Positions 19,430-52,615 of a stretch of 64,000 nt of DNA are shown piece after piece. The stretch is taken from positions 1-64,000 of the forward strand of contig JASANC010005451.1 of NCBI GenBank assembly GCA_030248135.1, read 5' to 3'. The DNA comes from Theristus sp. LFF4_11 (lineage: Eukaryota > Nematoda > Chromadorea > Monhysterida > Xyalidae). The notes under the pieces are model-generated. The model ran no database searches, was not told where the DNA came from, and saw nothing but the letters and a program-made list of their open reading frames with translations. A program made the translations under genes and the position numbers. How positions within the stretch are numbered: position 1 is the first letter of the stretch; every line of letters begins with the position of its first letter.

Positions 19430-20618
19430 AATATTTTCCCGCTTTTCTTCATTGCAAAATAGAACTGGTGGACGATGCATTTTTATTCAAAAAACTCAGT
19501 CATTCAACAACAGTCGTCCTCTATCAATCTACAAAGTTCCACTCTCCAACGTAACCAAACGTCGCAAACGCACGGCTGGCGGCATCGGCAGGTTCGCTCG
19601 TGTCCGCAGTCATTTTTATGGGGAACACAGTCAACGTGATCACCTCACGCACGCCACGAAGCGACTGCTTGCGACATTCCAAACATAACTGCAAACAAAA
19701 TGCAAACAAGCAACTTCAAACGAACTATTTTGCACTCATTTATACTGCTAGGTGCTACACATCAGTATCTTTTTTCTACGTCATTTAAACAAATTGATAT
19801 TCCTCTTTTTTTTTGAAAACTTCACACCATAAACTTCACCGCCTTTATATTTCTCGCTTTTCGGACCACTCGCACAGCAGTACTCGCTTAAATTCACCGA
19901 TAAACGGATACATAATTAGTTAGTCGGGGAACTGCGTTAGTAGAAAGAAATGGCTCAAGTGAACATTTGCTGCACTTTCAGCACGGTTCAGCGGTTTGTG
20001 AACTCCATTGTTATTGCAGAGCACACGTGTCATGCGTCACTCACTGCTTACCACTGCTAGAAAGACAACCACCGTAAGTAACATGGAAATGTCCGCACCA
20101 TCAAGCTGATACGCATATCAGTTCAAATTGATGGCCGTTGCAAACTTTACCACCATAAATACAACCATGAGAAAAGTCCTTTCACGCCATAAATCAGAGA
20201 ATCAAAATATTTTGACATAAACATGTCATCGGTATTGCGCAACCCGACATCCCAAGCAAACAACCAGCCTTTTTTATTTGTTTTATCCGTTCGAATGTGA
20301 CTGCCAATAAAATAAATTTACAGAAATGAGTTATCGCTACCATGGAGTTTGGTGGTCAAACATTATCGATTTTTTCCAATGAAACTCACAGTAAAAATGG
20401 TTCAGAGGCCCAGTGAACAATATTATCAAGCAGTCAATCTAAGCGTCATTGGAAAAACTCCAAAATGTTCGTCAGAAGGTAGTGACACCTCTTACCACCT
20501 CGCCCAATTATTAAAAAAATCAAACAAAATGTCGAAATGAGAAGCTGATATAATTATCAGTTGCACAATGAGACAAAACACACCACCATTTTCAAAAAAA
20601 CAAAAATAAAGACATCAA
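19430..20618. other. Intergenic upstream of VPS34, no gene recognised
   Basis: AT-rich stretch between the VPS34 start and a TTAA-flanked element. No exon with homology or splice continuity was found on either strand. The promoter of VPS34 should lie here, but no clear TATA element was identified. Confidence 0.45.
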
Positions 20619-20933
20619 TTAAGACTCGCTTTTTGAGTCGACCGACCCGGCCTCCACACCTCTGGGCACAGTTTTTGAAAAGTTCTCAAGTTTTGACGAA
20701 ATTAGTACCAATCGAACCGCCTCATGGGCTGAGTTCGAAAATCGTACTTTAATTTGACACTTTTTTATGCTGAAAAATAGTAAAAACCGCTTTTTCGAGC
20801 GAATGGTAACTAATATGATTTTCTAAAACTCACCGCATTGAGGTGGATCGATTGGTGCTAATTTCGTCAAAATATGAGAACGCTTCAAAAACTGTGTTTA
20901 AGGGGGTCGGTATTCTGAAAAAGCTGATCTTAA
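20619..20933. mobile_element. 315-bp inverted-repeat element flanked by TTAA
   Basis: The left edge reads TTAAGACTCGCTTTTTG and the right edge CAAAAA-like sequence ending GCTGATCTTAA. The arms pair for about 130 bp, for example TTTTGACGAAATTAGTACC against GGTGCTAATTTCGTCAAAA. TTAA at both edges is the target duplication typical of piggyBac-type elements. It is non-coding, hence a MITE. Confidence 0.85.
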
Positions 20934-21071
20934 ATAGCAGATCATGTTATGAACAAATAAATGAATGAAGGCAGAAAAAATGCAAACGACGACAACGCGA
21001 AAGCACAACGTTGCACTGCAGCTGATGTCGACTCTGCTCACTCAGCCAATATATGCCGAAAATGACATGTT

Positions 21072-22575
21072 TCATCCGAAATGTTTACGGAGTTCCTCGA
21101 GACGGCGCCTCGCATCGAGCACCCGTTTCTCTTGTGCGTTGATGTCTGCGTCTTGCACAACCAGCGCCTGCACAACAGAAACACCGCCGCTCAATGCACA
21201 ATCATCACACAGAAACGCACATTCAATTGAAAAATAAAATCGCAATGTAGCATCTGATTGAAAATGGGTTTTTTCTACACCTGCATCAGCGGCTGATCGG
21301 CATTGACGAAGGCGGCAATGTTTGAGTCGAGATTTCGCTTTGGATTCGTCTGTCCCATGACGGGGTGGCAAAGTGCAGATGGGTTGGACAGCGACGCGTT
21401 CACACTGGCCACTGCTGAGACGCTGTCGATGTCTGGGCCAAGTGCTGCAAACAACATCAACAATCGCAAGCATGTACGAAGACAAGTGACGCTATTGTTC
21501 ACTTCAACTTCATATTCATCAAATACGGCGTTCAATTCAGTGCGAGCAGTCTCCATCAAAGTCAAAGTGCTGTGTCTCGTCTCTGCAAGCGACCGCCCTG
21601 CCCTAATAGATTGACGACAAAGACAAGGGCTGTACTGACGCTGAATGCGACTTGGCAGTGTCACTTGTTCGGCAGTGGACGGCACATCAAACAGCAGCCG
21701 CTTGTGCTGCTGCTCGTTCGTGTCATTCTGGGCGCCAGCAGCACAGCCATCGGCAAGCTCACTCGGCAGCAGTGGCCGTGACGCACGCAGACCTTCGAGC
21801 CGTTTCACCCAGAACACCTGCACAGTTCAGCAATCATGCACCTCAGAGCAATGTGCGTGCGCACGCAAATGCTGAGCACATGCAGCAACAGGACAGCATG
21901 CCATATATCAAATCAATGAGATGCCAAGTGACCTGTTTCGGTTTGTCCTTGGCGTTCGCCTTCGAGACAGCGTCAACGTTGGCGGGCGTCGCCTTCGTCT
22001 GTCGTGTCGTCGTGTGCACCAGCGTCACTGGTTGCTTGAAAATGCTGACCGTTTTACGCCACGGCGCTGCCATTGCGCCGTCAAAGCCGCTGCGTGGCGT
22101 GCAACTGGCACTGACGCCGGTGGTGATGCGATGCTGCGCAATGCAACGTTGCACTGGCGCATGTTGCTGATGGTGACTGTGGTGGTGACCGGACGGTGCT
22201 TGCTGTTGGTGAACTGAAAATGCGCAGCCGTGCTTGTCACCGTCAAGTGCCCAAATCGTTTTCTATTTGACCACAGATGTTGGCAACGCTGCTTTTATTA
22301 AAGATGCCCAAATGTTGTTTCGTTAATGTTATTCGTTCGATTTGCTCTGGTGTCATATTGACGCAAAAATATTTGGGCTGACACAAATTTTTTTGACCGT
22401 TTACTACGTCAATTGACACAAAAGATTTTGGACGAAAAAACTCTGGAGCAGAGTGTGCGCAAAGTGAGCAGGTGCAGTGACCTCGTGCGCGGTGTCCGTG
22501 CGCTGGCCCATGTCCGTGCGCACCCATGTAACGATCCCTCGCTTGTGCATGCGAATTCGGTCGTGATGCAACCAT
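21072..22575 (-). CDS. MBD2/3-like NuRD component, MBD not seen
   Basis: Methyl-CpG-binding-domain protein 2/3 homologue; in animals it bridges subunits of the NuRD deacetylase-remodeller in the nucleus. Exons: 22575-22482, 22213-21933, 21817-about 21640, about 21446-21281, and 21169-21072. The diagnostic part is APWRKTVSIFKQPVT, then VFWVKRLEGLRAS, then IDSVSAVASVNASLS, the NADQPLMQ block, and a C-terminal coiled coil (VVQDADINAQEKRVLDARR), all collinear with vertebrate MBD2/3. The N-terminal exon is His/Gly/Gln-rich and shows no MBD fold. I found no MBD exon up to 24040. The start is uncertain, because a splice acceptor just upstream of 22600 suggests another 5' exon. Loss of the MBD is known for nematode mbd-2. 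Confidence 0.82.
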
Positions 22576-22619
22576 CGCTGAGTGGCTGTGAAGATGCGCT
22601 GCAACTGGAAAGTTTTGAG

Positions 22620-24039
22620 TCCCAAAAAGTCGTGGAATTCATGAAAACATCACATAAACACTAAGCAGTACGCACACCAGACAATCAGCTGCTGACATGA
22701 CAACTGAATGGCATGAAATAGCCAAATCAACAAGAAACAACTTCCGGCAAGTTTTTGGTGTATTTTATACGAATGGTGCGCCACTGAAACTGACAGAAGA
22801 ACATTATACGTATGAAATAGTACACAGTGTTCGGTTACTCGTGCCGGTGTTCAAATGCAAACATAACAACGTTGAGAAAATGTGAAACATAACAAGGAAA
22901 ACAAAAAAGCATTACGTCCTGGAAAGGCTCGTCTTTCATTCAGTCAAACTTCATAAATCAGAAAAAATAAACCACAGAAGTCAAACGACAAGACATCATT
23001 CAACAGAAAAAAAGGTAAAAACAACAATTACTATTATTACTGAACAAATCAATTGTGAAGAAAATGAAACAGTAAAAGAACATTCATAAAAACAAACAAT
23101 TTGAAACAAGCTAGTTACTGCGTTTACTCCATCTCCAATCTTTGAACTTGAAGCGCATTCAATGTCCCATGGCGTAAAAACGTTCTTGCCTTCGCATGTA
23201 TTTTCACTCGGTTATGTGACATAAAAACAAAGCTTGGGAGAATGAAACAAAACAGAAAAAACATAAAATTATGAATTGAAAAAATAACGAAACAAACAAT
23301 TGTCAAAGCTATTGTCTTGTCACCAAATTTTGACACCATCGCACAACTTTACAAATTAAAAATGCCTTTTTCTATAAACAAAAGTGCTGCCTGAAAAATA
23401 TGAAACGTTTCTTCAGAAAAAAACAGATCTTCTGTATTTTTGAACCGTTTCAAAGAGAAGTTGAATAGGTGATTATCGCTGAATATTTCTATGTACAGAG
23501 AGGGTAAATCAAGCAAACAGTTGCAAAGTGGTCACGAAATTTGAAAACGGTGTTCCGTGAACGCAGAATACAAAATATGAAATTTAAAACAGTTATAGAT
23601 ACAATTTAATGCCAAAATTCTGCAATGGGCGCACGAAAGTTGTTGTAGATACGGTAAGGAAGATACCGTGCTCCGTGGCCGTAGGTCCAGAATTCTAGTA
23701 TTGAATTAAAAATTAAAAAAACGGATTTACAAAAGTTTCAAAAGACAAATAGACGAATACTTACAAAATACACAGAATACAACAAACGAATCTGTAGCTT
23801 TTTCACTGTTCCATCACATCATCACACATTACATTAAGACAAAATACATAAAGCAGTGAACGGTGTCAAGAGGGTCCTCAGTCAGACCAACGGAAAATTC
23901 GTGAAATGCAAACGTACATGGAGCACACACAATTGGCTGAACAAAAGATTTGAAAAAAGGAAGATGTCAAACATCACAACAGACAACAATGAGAAAAAAC
24001 AACGGAGAACACAAACACCTAGAAGGAAATCAGGCTTCT
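22620..24039. other. AT-rich intergenic region
   Basis: Region between the MBD2/3 5' end and the stop of the CHD gene at 24040. Only A-rich sequence with short unsupported frames was seen. It may hold the 3' UTR of the CHD gene and the promoter or first exon of MBD2/3. Confidence 0.5.
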
Positions 24040-45673
<21,634 letters not shown>

Positions 45674-47664
45674 GTTTTCTCCTCATGAAACGGTCGTGTT
45701 CGAAATTGCGAACAGTGTCACAAAAACAACAAGGGAACAAACAACTGGCAAAACAAGAAACAGTTCATTCAACAATCGCGCCCTATCGCTTGCGTATAGT
45801 TCGGGCCTCAGCAGTTCATTCTTTCATAGTATCGGTTGCAGCCGTTGTAATGAACAAGAAAAAATACACAGAAGTTTTTTAGGGGACTTTGTTTGTCGAC
45901 ATTCCACGATGACAACAACGGCATCACCATTCCCAACGGCAAAGCCGCAAAGTCCAGTTGTAATTTTTGTTGCGTGGTTTTTCGTGTCGACGACGCTGCG
46001 CCCCAACAAAGCAGCGTATCTGTAAACTGAAAACTTGTTACAAGTTGTTTTAGTTTTGGGGGATTGGGCTGCTCTGCTACTAATTTTTGAAATGGAAATT
46101 AAAATTTATTCTTCAAAGATGAACAACAAAACAAAAACAGCAAACAGACAGCAAAAATCATATCAGTACAGCGAACGCACAGTGCAGGACCCAAACAATT
46201 AACAAGGTTAGAAAACGTCTCAAACTGAGTACAATCTTTTATTTTGGTCCCGAGACTCAATTCGCGCATAGATAGGTAAACCTAAACAGTTTCATTCAAA
46301 ATTCGCAAAGTGACCCTGGGCCTGGGGTTCGAACTTTTTTAAATTTTTTTAACCTTTTTAATTAACCTCAACCTCAACTTCACTTCAACTTAAAACTTTT
46401 ATTGAACGCGCACCACTTGCAGAACACATGGTGGGTGAGCTTGCAAAACCCATGGTGGGTGAGTAATAAGATGATGACAATAATTATTCAAAAGTGTAAC
46501 AAACAATCACTACATCACTATGCAGTGGACTGATGACGGGCAAGGTTTGCCCATGTTTTTACCCAACAAAGACACAAGCTATAGTCGGAAAACAATTGGA
46601 GACCACACACTCTATCCAAAAAAACTCAATTCACTTCACATTCAACCTCAATTAATTTAAAAATTCCCAAAATGCCGGAGGAAAATTGGATGGTCGACAA
46701 AAACAGGTACATTCGAACAGCGCTGATGGCGCTGACGCTGTTTTGGTCTTAAAATTGGCAAAAACTTTTGTTGAGACTTGTTCGTTTTTATAAGTCAGGC
46801 TAGGCTCAGGATAACGCTTTAGGATTAGGATTAGAACTAGGTCCGTTTTTTAAGCAATGTCCGACAACGAGTGTGTCGGTTTTTAGAAAAGAAGGGCAAC
46901 CTTGTCCATGTGTAAGCAACGGTTTACAACATCAAACATCAGAGAATTCTTTAACCAGCTTTACCGGGTTTACCGGTAGTTTGATTTATCTGATAATACA
47001 AGAGGCCAACGCGTCAACTACTGCATGGCGGTTGATTAACATTCTGAAAAAAAACTAGCAGACACTTCATCAATCAACCAAAAATCGTTGAAGTATTGTC
47101 TGCTAACGTTTTTAGAACCACAAAGTAGTTTTCACAACTGAGGTTTATTATTCGTTTTTGTTTTTTTTTGGTGAAAGTAGCATGTAAACTCCACATGGAA
47201 GCCACGGTGCACGGTGCAAGTTAGTGCGTGTCGTGTGCAACAAAAACAAACAGACCAATCGCTTTGCTGCTATTTGCGCTTGCTCTTTTCTCCACTCCGC
47301 TTTATTGCAAAGAGCGGGGACAGCCTTTGGCCAATTGATTGCAATATGTTCCTCACTCACCATTGCGCTTCACATCCATCCACTCCACTATCACATACGC
47401 ATTCACTTCACTCAACAAATTCAAAGCACCTCCAACCATAAAATGATTGCTGTTGCCTGTTGTTGGGTGACATTTTTAGACCAGAACTGTCATGGCTGTC
47501 ATGGTCTTAGAGATGCAGAGATTGTCGGTGTATTCAAGTTCATAGGAAAATTTAGACGTTCATCCATAAATACCGTTGTGTTTTTGTTGTGTTTTGCTTA
47601 TTACACTTTGTGGCACCAAGCGTGGGTGAACCGGGATGAACATACGTTGTGTATGCATGGCTGT
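45674..47664. other. Intergenic region upstream of the CHD gene
   Basis: No exon recognised. AT-rich, with a short direct repeat of CCATGGTGGGTGAG near 46430-46465 and scattered A/T runs. The promoter and non-coding 5' exons of the CHD gene are expected at the left end. Confidence 0.5.
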
Positions 47665-48115
47665 TACCGCATTACCTCTATTAAACCCCCCCAAAAATTA
47701 AACCCCTCCCCCAAAATAAACCCCCAACCCCTCGACAAGTTTCTAAATAATCCCCCCCCCAAAATAATCCCCCATGGGGGGTTATTGGAAACCTGATTGA
47801 AACACATACCCAACGAATTCAGTGGCTGGTTGGTTGCAGTGAAAATGATGAAATTGTGCTACCAAAGGCCCCAAATGGATGAGTTAATGGTAATTTCATT
47901 ACAAAAGGCTGTTGTAAAAGGAAATTTCTATGTAGAGTAGAAGTTTCTGCGACTTCCTTCCTGCCATGGAAGGTATTTTTGCCATTTTGCCCACCCCTAA
48001 AAATGGTTTCCAAATAACCCCCCCCAAAATAAACCCGCCCCCAAAATAAACCCCCACCCCCAGAAGTCGCTGAAGAAATAAACCCCCATGGGGGTTTATT
48101 AGAGGTAATACGGTA
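47665..48115. mobile_element. C/G-rich palindromic MITE, copy 3
   Basis: 451-bp member with TACCGCATTACCTC and GAGGTAATACGGTA ends. The middle matches copy 2 in the same orientation (GGCCCCAAATGGATGAGTTA, AGTCGCAGAAACTT on the reverse). The uninterrupted 'TCTATGTAGAGTAGAAG' is the empty site for the nested element in copy 1. Confidence 0.88.
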
Positions 48116-48835
48116 TTTTATTATAGTGCTGCCTGCAGTTTCACAAATCGAACTCACAGGAAACTCAAAGTTAATGATGAAAAAGATTCCATTGCATTCC
48201 AGGTGCTTTAAGTTTTGTTCCGTCGTTTTCTGGTGACATTACACTGTGAAACAATAATCATTTTTTAAATTAAAAACCAAATAAAACGACATTTTTTGTT
48301 TGTGGATGCGGAAGTGGATGTTTTTCTTCATTTTTTTCTAAGCTGCGTTTTTTTTATTCAAAGATTTATGACACGTTTGGGGATTATCAAAACAGAGCAC
48401 TGAACAGGATCGAGCTTGTTTGCTTTGGTGGTTAGTTTCTGCAAAAATACCTGAAAAAACATTGTACGGTTTCGTAACATTATCATTTTAAAGTTCCGCG
48501 ACAAAATGCAGGTGCAAACGTAGAAAAGAAATTAGTTTCAATATTCATGTGGCAATTCAAAATCGCCTTCATCACGCTACTCATTCCTTATTTTAGTTTC
48601 TCTCAATATAGGTCAATCAACAGCAGCTGCAAACGAGACAATTTTTAATCAAAAATGCTTAGTCAGCTGGAAACTTATTGGCGATAGCCGATGTGGGAAT
48701 GACTTGTTTTATTATTTTTTAACTGCATATGGTGGCGATATGATCGGCCCATCGGATGTGTCTTTTTTGTCTGAGAAAATTACTTACGCAAACAAAAAGC
48801 GTGAATGTTCATCGTGATTTCTTCTAGCGGCGTTA

Positions 48836-49602
48836 ATGGGTCACCAGCAGTCATCTGTGCGTTCCAATTGCAAGCAACAGCAGCGCCCAAAGACGACAAT
48901 CGATGTGAATCGCAACATTCGCGAGTTTTCACGCCACTGGGGTGCGCGAGGCCTGAGCGCACGCACCGCGCCAACCGCTCGCAAACGCAGACGCATGCGC
49001 ATGCTTGGCAGTGCTCACTCGTCAAGCAGCACTCTCCAACACCAACAACCGTGTTCGACATCCGTTCACAGGTGGTGTATGACACAAATGTCATCGAAGA
49101 CTAGGGCGATATATTGAAATGTGTTTCCATGTGATGTTCCAAATTAGTTTTCAAGATTATTCAGACTGCTTGCAGATCAATAGCTGAGCGTCCATTATTC
49201 TTACGGCACAGCCGCGTGCAGCAGCTTGGTTACACTGACCATCACGCAGGATGTATCAGCTGCCCGGCTACTCCGACGCGACAGCCGTTGCATGGCGAAA
49301 TCTTTCCCAGCCCTCAAAAAGCAAATCGACAGATATCCAACCCTTATCAGCGTATAAATGTTAAAAAGATGCAAACTTCGACTGGTTTAACGGAAGAGTC
49401 GCCACAAAACAACACGCATCATTGCTCGGCAGTGAGCGAAGAACGATGCCTGCCCGCGCAGAGTTGGATCAACGACCGTCAATGGTCTCAGTCGTCAACG
49501 TCACTTGCACGTCAGCTGGTGCTGTTTGACCATGACGGTTGGCGTAGCACCAGGTCCCTCGTTGCCGATGTCCGTGAACAGGTGCCGAACTACCGATACT
49601 AA
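48836..49602 (+). CDS. Two-exon gene, possibly N-myristoylated, function unknown
   Basis: Exons 48836-49071 and 49212-49602 join in phase 2 to give 208 aa plus stop. The protein starts MGHQQSSVRS, which fits an N-myristoylation signal (Gly2, Ser at 6-7), followed by a basic stretch (ARKRRRMRM), so a membrane-attached cytosolic protein is possible. The rest is Ser/Thr/Gln/Asn-rich, with tyrosines in YQRIN and a VPNYRY C-terminus. No family recognised. A good acceptor (TTCTTCTAG) lies 8 nt before the ATG, which could reflect a 5' exon or spliced leader. Support is the matching splice phase and long open frames; the gene could still be a chance join. Confidence 0.5.
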
Positions 49603-49726
49603 AATAGAAACTTGTTTTTGCTCTCATTCCTTTTATTATGCAGATTCATTTTTTGATTTCATGTTCCTACAAAATTGAACCAAAATGTTATTTTAGTTGA
49701 TATTCAGTTGCGGTATGGCCGATTAA

Positions 49727-49995
49727 ACATGGCAGCTTTCTTCAGGGTGCAAGGAGCGCGCGAAATTTGAATGAAAGAAAAAGACGTTCAGAAACCCATT
49801 GTGTGTCAAATGTGACGTGCTTCTTAAAATTAACTGGTTACTTATTTATTCGTTCTATTGATATTCTGTCATCTATTCTATTTATTTGTCAATTGTACAC
49901 TCAATTGGCGAATAGGTATCTTAGCATTCTTGAAAACACAAGACCTAGTCTGCAACTGGTTTCGTCTTGATTGAGAAAACTAGGACTGCCTTTTT
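49727..49995. repeat. Dispersed repeat related to the element at 5585-5815
   Basis: Shared blocks in the same order: CATGGCAG, then GTTCAGAAACCC, TTGTGTGTCAAA, and CTAGTCTGC followed by TTGAT(T/G)GA(A/G)AA. The inverted termini seen around the 5458-5918 copy are not evident here, so it is a truncated or older relative. Confidence 0.65.
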
Positions 49996-50515
49996 TCGGC
50001 TATACCGTACGTGCGGCAAATCATTATTTTGATGTTGTAATAATGTAAGATACCAAACAGAAACCGTATCAAATTAGTCCCTCTAAAAGTAAATATTATT
50101 TCAACGGTATGTAGCTGTCTTCGGTTGCTTTTTTCAACCAACTAAAATCAGCCGGAATATGGAATGTTTTTAAAAGACAACAAGAGACACATCGCATCAA
50201 ATTTCATATTGTCGCGTGTAAATACTAGAGCGAGGCACATAATGTATGGAACCCGTTTTGTTTAACTTTGAAATAATTATCGAATATCAGTTTTTGCTTT
50301 GCGAAAAAAGCAGAGGCTTTTTGTGGCGGAGATACACCTGTAGCAGTTGAATGGCCATGCAACGCAACTACACGTGTTGAGAATTCCTTTCACCAAGAAC
50401 CAAAACAAAAGAGCTTCCACCAGCAGCTTCAGCTGAATAAGGGTGAATAATTTTATTTTATGCTTCTAAAAAGCCGTGACATCAGGAACAGGGCTGAGAA
50501 TACAAAACAAAGGGC

Positions 50516-52615
50516 ATGCACACGTTGGTGGTGTTCGCCAGTTTCTCAATAACGGTGTGCGGAGCGAGCACAGAAGTGGCCGAGTCGAGTAAGCGCAACA
50601 ACATCGTTGCCAGCATTGCAGTCATCCAGACAAACACAAGCAATAATGCTGCAACGATTGGTTCGTCAAATGATCACAACCAAAATACGCTGCGGATAGC
50701 CGTCTTCAAAAAGGTATCTCAGTAGGAAATCAGATGAGATAAAGTCACAAAGTATAGAACTGCAACTTCGCCATGTGATTTTTAGCTGCCGTTTATGATG
50801 CCACCGAAAGACTTGAAAATGTCGATTGACCTCTGGCATAACCCAGGCGTCACACTGGAGTTTTTGGTTTTTATTTTACGCCAAGCGAAGCTTTCGTTTA
50901 ATTTTGAACAATTGGACGAGGCGGCTGACTGGGGCACCATGGAATCGTTGGACGGAATCTACGCGGACATTCTGACTGACAAATATGACACGGTCGCTCT
51001 GACACATCAGAACAGCTTTCAGTTGGACAACTTTCTCTACTCGTATCCCGTCTATCAAGTACGAATCGAGCTTCATAATCAAGTGGTGCTGCGTTTACAG
51101 TTTGGCGTTGTTTACAGTTCACTTACAGTTGTTTGTGTTCAGGTGCAACCAGTGTTCATTGTGGCACGTCCGACAGTTTCGTTCATGACATCTGCGATGC
51201 TCGTATTTCGTGTGTTTAGTGTTGATCTTTGGGCGGTTTTCTTTCTGTCTGCCATCACTTTGGTAGTCTTTATTTACAGGTTTGTTCTGATGTTGCCCAT
51301 TGTTTTTAAGCCTGAAAGACACATTGGACATAGAAGTCAGCCATTTTCAGCACTCCTAAAATCACACAACGTCAAGCAATGAACCCAGAAGAGATGGAGT
51401 ATCCACTGTGGGAGTATTTTCGTTACTGCGTTGATCAATGTTTCTACGATATGACGCAGCCGACGTGGTCGGGCAATGCGGCACTGGTTGTGCTCGGATT
51501 CGTCGTTGTGCTCTGGATCTCACTTTACCAAGGTATGAACACATTGTACTACGTTGTCTACTTGTTTGCAAATTTATGTTCAAAGCGTAGTCCGTCTCTT
51601 ATTACTGTACTCCAACAGAGTGCATTGTCTTCAGACTTGTTGTTCTTCTTTACAGGCTGCTTGCTGACGCAGCTGCTGCATCCGGCACAACCTAAGACGT
51701 TTGAAAGCTCGGCAGAGATGATCGAGCTTATAAAAAACGGCCGTTTCAAACTGATCACAAACACCGCAAACGACTGGTATTTCGTTGAAGCTCGTTTCTC
51801 TAACGATCCGTATTTCAAGAGTTTGCGCGAGGCGCTCGAACTAAATCCGGTCGAAATCGAGACAAACTTGACGTTCGAACTTTACTTGAAATTCAAAGTT
51901 TTTTTCCTTTTTTACATCTTATAAGATTGAACAACCATACTTGCTTTGCAGTTTGCTACTGGACAAAGTGGAAAACTCAGCGTTGCATTCGTACATGTTT
52001 CCCACGGATCAAGTGCAGGCTCAGTTCATTGTGCAGAAGCGCTGCAAACTTGCGGCAGTGTCCGGCAACGACTCACCGAAACGTTGGTTTTCGTACATGT
52101 TCCGCAAAGGCTCTCGTTGGCCAAAGCAGCTCAGCCAGCACATCATCATGGCGCAGGCATACATGCGCAAGGCAAGCCGCACCATTTTATTATTCCTCAC
52201 ACATTTTTCTTCTTCTCTTCTGGAACAAACACCAATCGCTGCTGCTGACGTTTCAGCTGGTCGAAAAATACACGGGCGAATCGATGGAGTGCAAACTGCA
52301 GGCATCGGCCGCAGCGACGACGACGGTCGAGGCGTTGGACATGCTGTCAATGTCAGGCCTGTTCTTTGTCGTAAGTCTGCGTCTGCATGCTCTGCTTCAA
52401 TCATGCTGTTTTTTTTGTTTTGCTTGCACCGTATCATCTGCCAGGTGACGGTCGGCTGTGCGCTGGGCGTCGTCTGTTTTGTGTTGGAGCGTTTCGTGAT
52501 TGAAAAGCGCAGTGCGCTGCGTCAGTCGTTGAGCGTCGGTCACACGCTACTGCGTACAACAATGCTGCAACGTCGACGCACCAACGGAGACACACTCGGC
52601 GGCAAACATCACTGA
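50516..52615 (+). CDS. Ionotropic glutamate-receptor-like ligand-gated channel, no amino-terminal domain
   Basis: Eight exons: 50516-50713, 50786-51058, 51143-51279, 51351-51532, 51656-51849, 51926-52171, 52257-52370 and 52445-52615, total 504 aa, all phases closing. A signal peptide (MHTLVVFASFSITVCG) is followed by only about 45 residues. S1 then begins LRIAVFKK-LPFMMP and includes FNFEQLDEA and SLDGIYADILTDKYD. M1 is LWAVFFLSAITLVVFIY, the pore/M3 region YFRYCVDQCFYD...VLGFVVVLWISLYQG. S2 holds TFESSAEMIELIKNG and LSQHIIMAQAYMRK-LVEKYTGE. M4 is VTVGCALGVVCFVLERFV. The M3 SYTANLAAF signature is replaced by ISLYQGCLLTQLL, as in divergent nematode and insect IR-type receptors, so ligand identity is open. 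Exon 5 may end at 51897 instead. Intron 6 starts GCAAGC. Confidence 0.87.

Noticed and set aside
46310..46335. B-box-like GGGTTCGAACT as part of a tRNA or SINE
   Set aside because: No A box or pairing arms at the right distance; a chance match.
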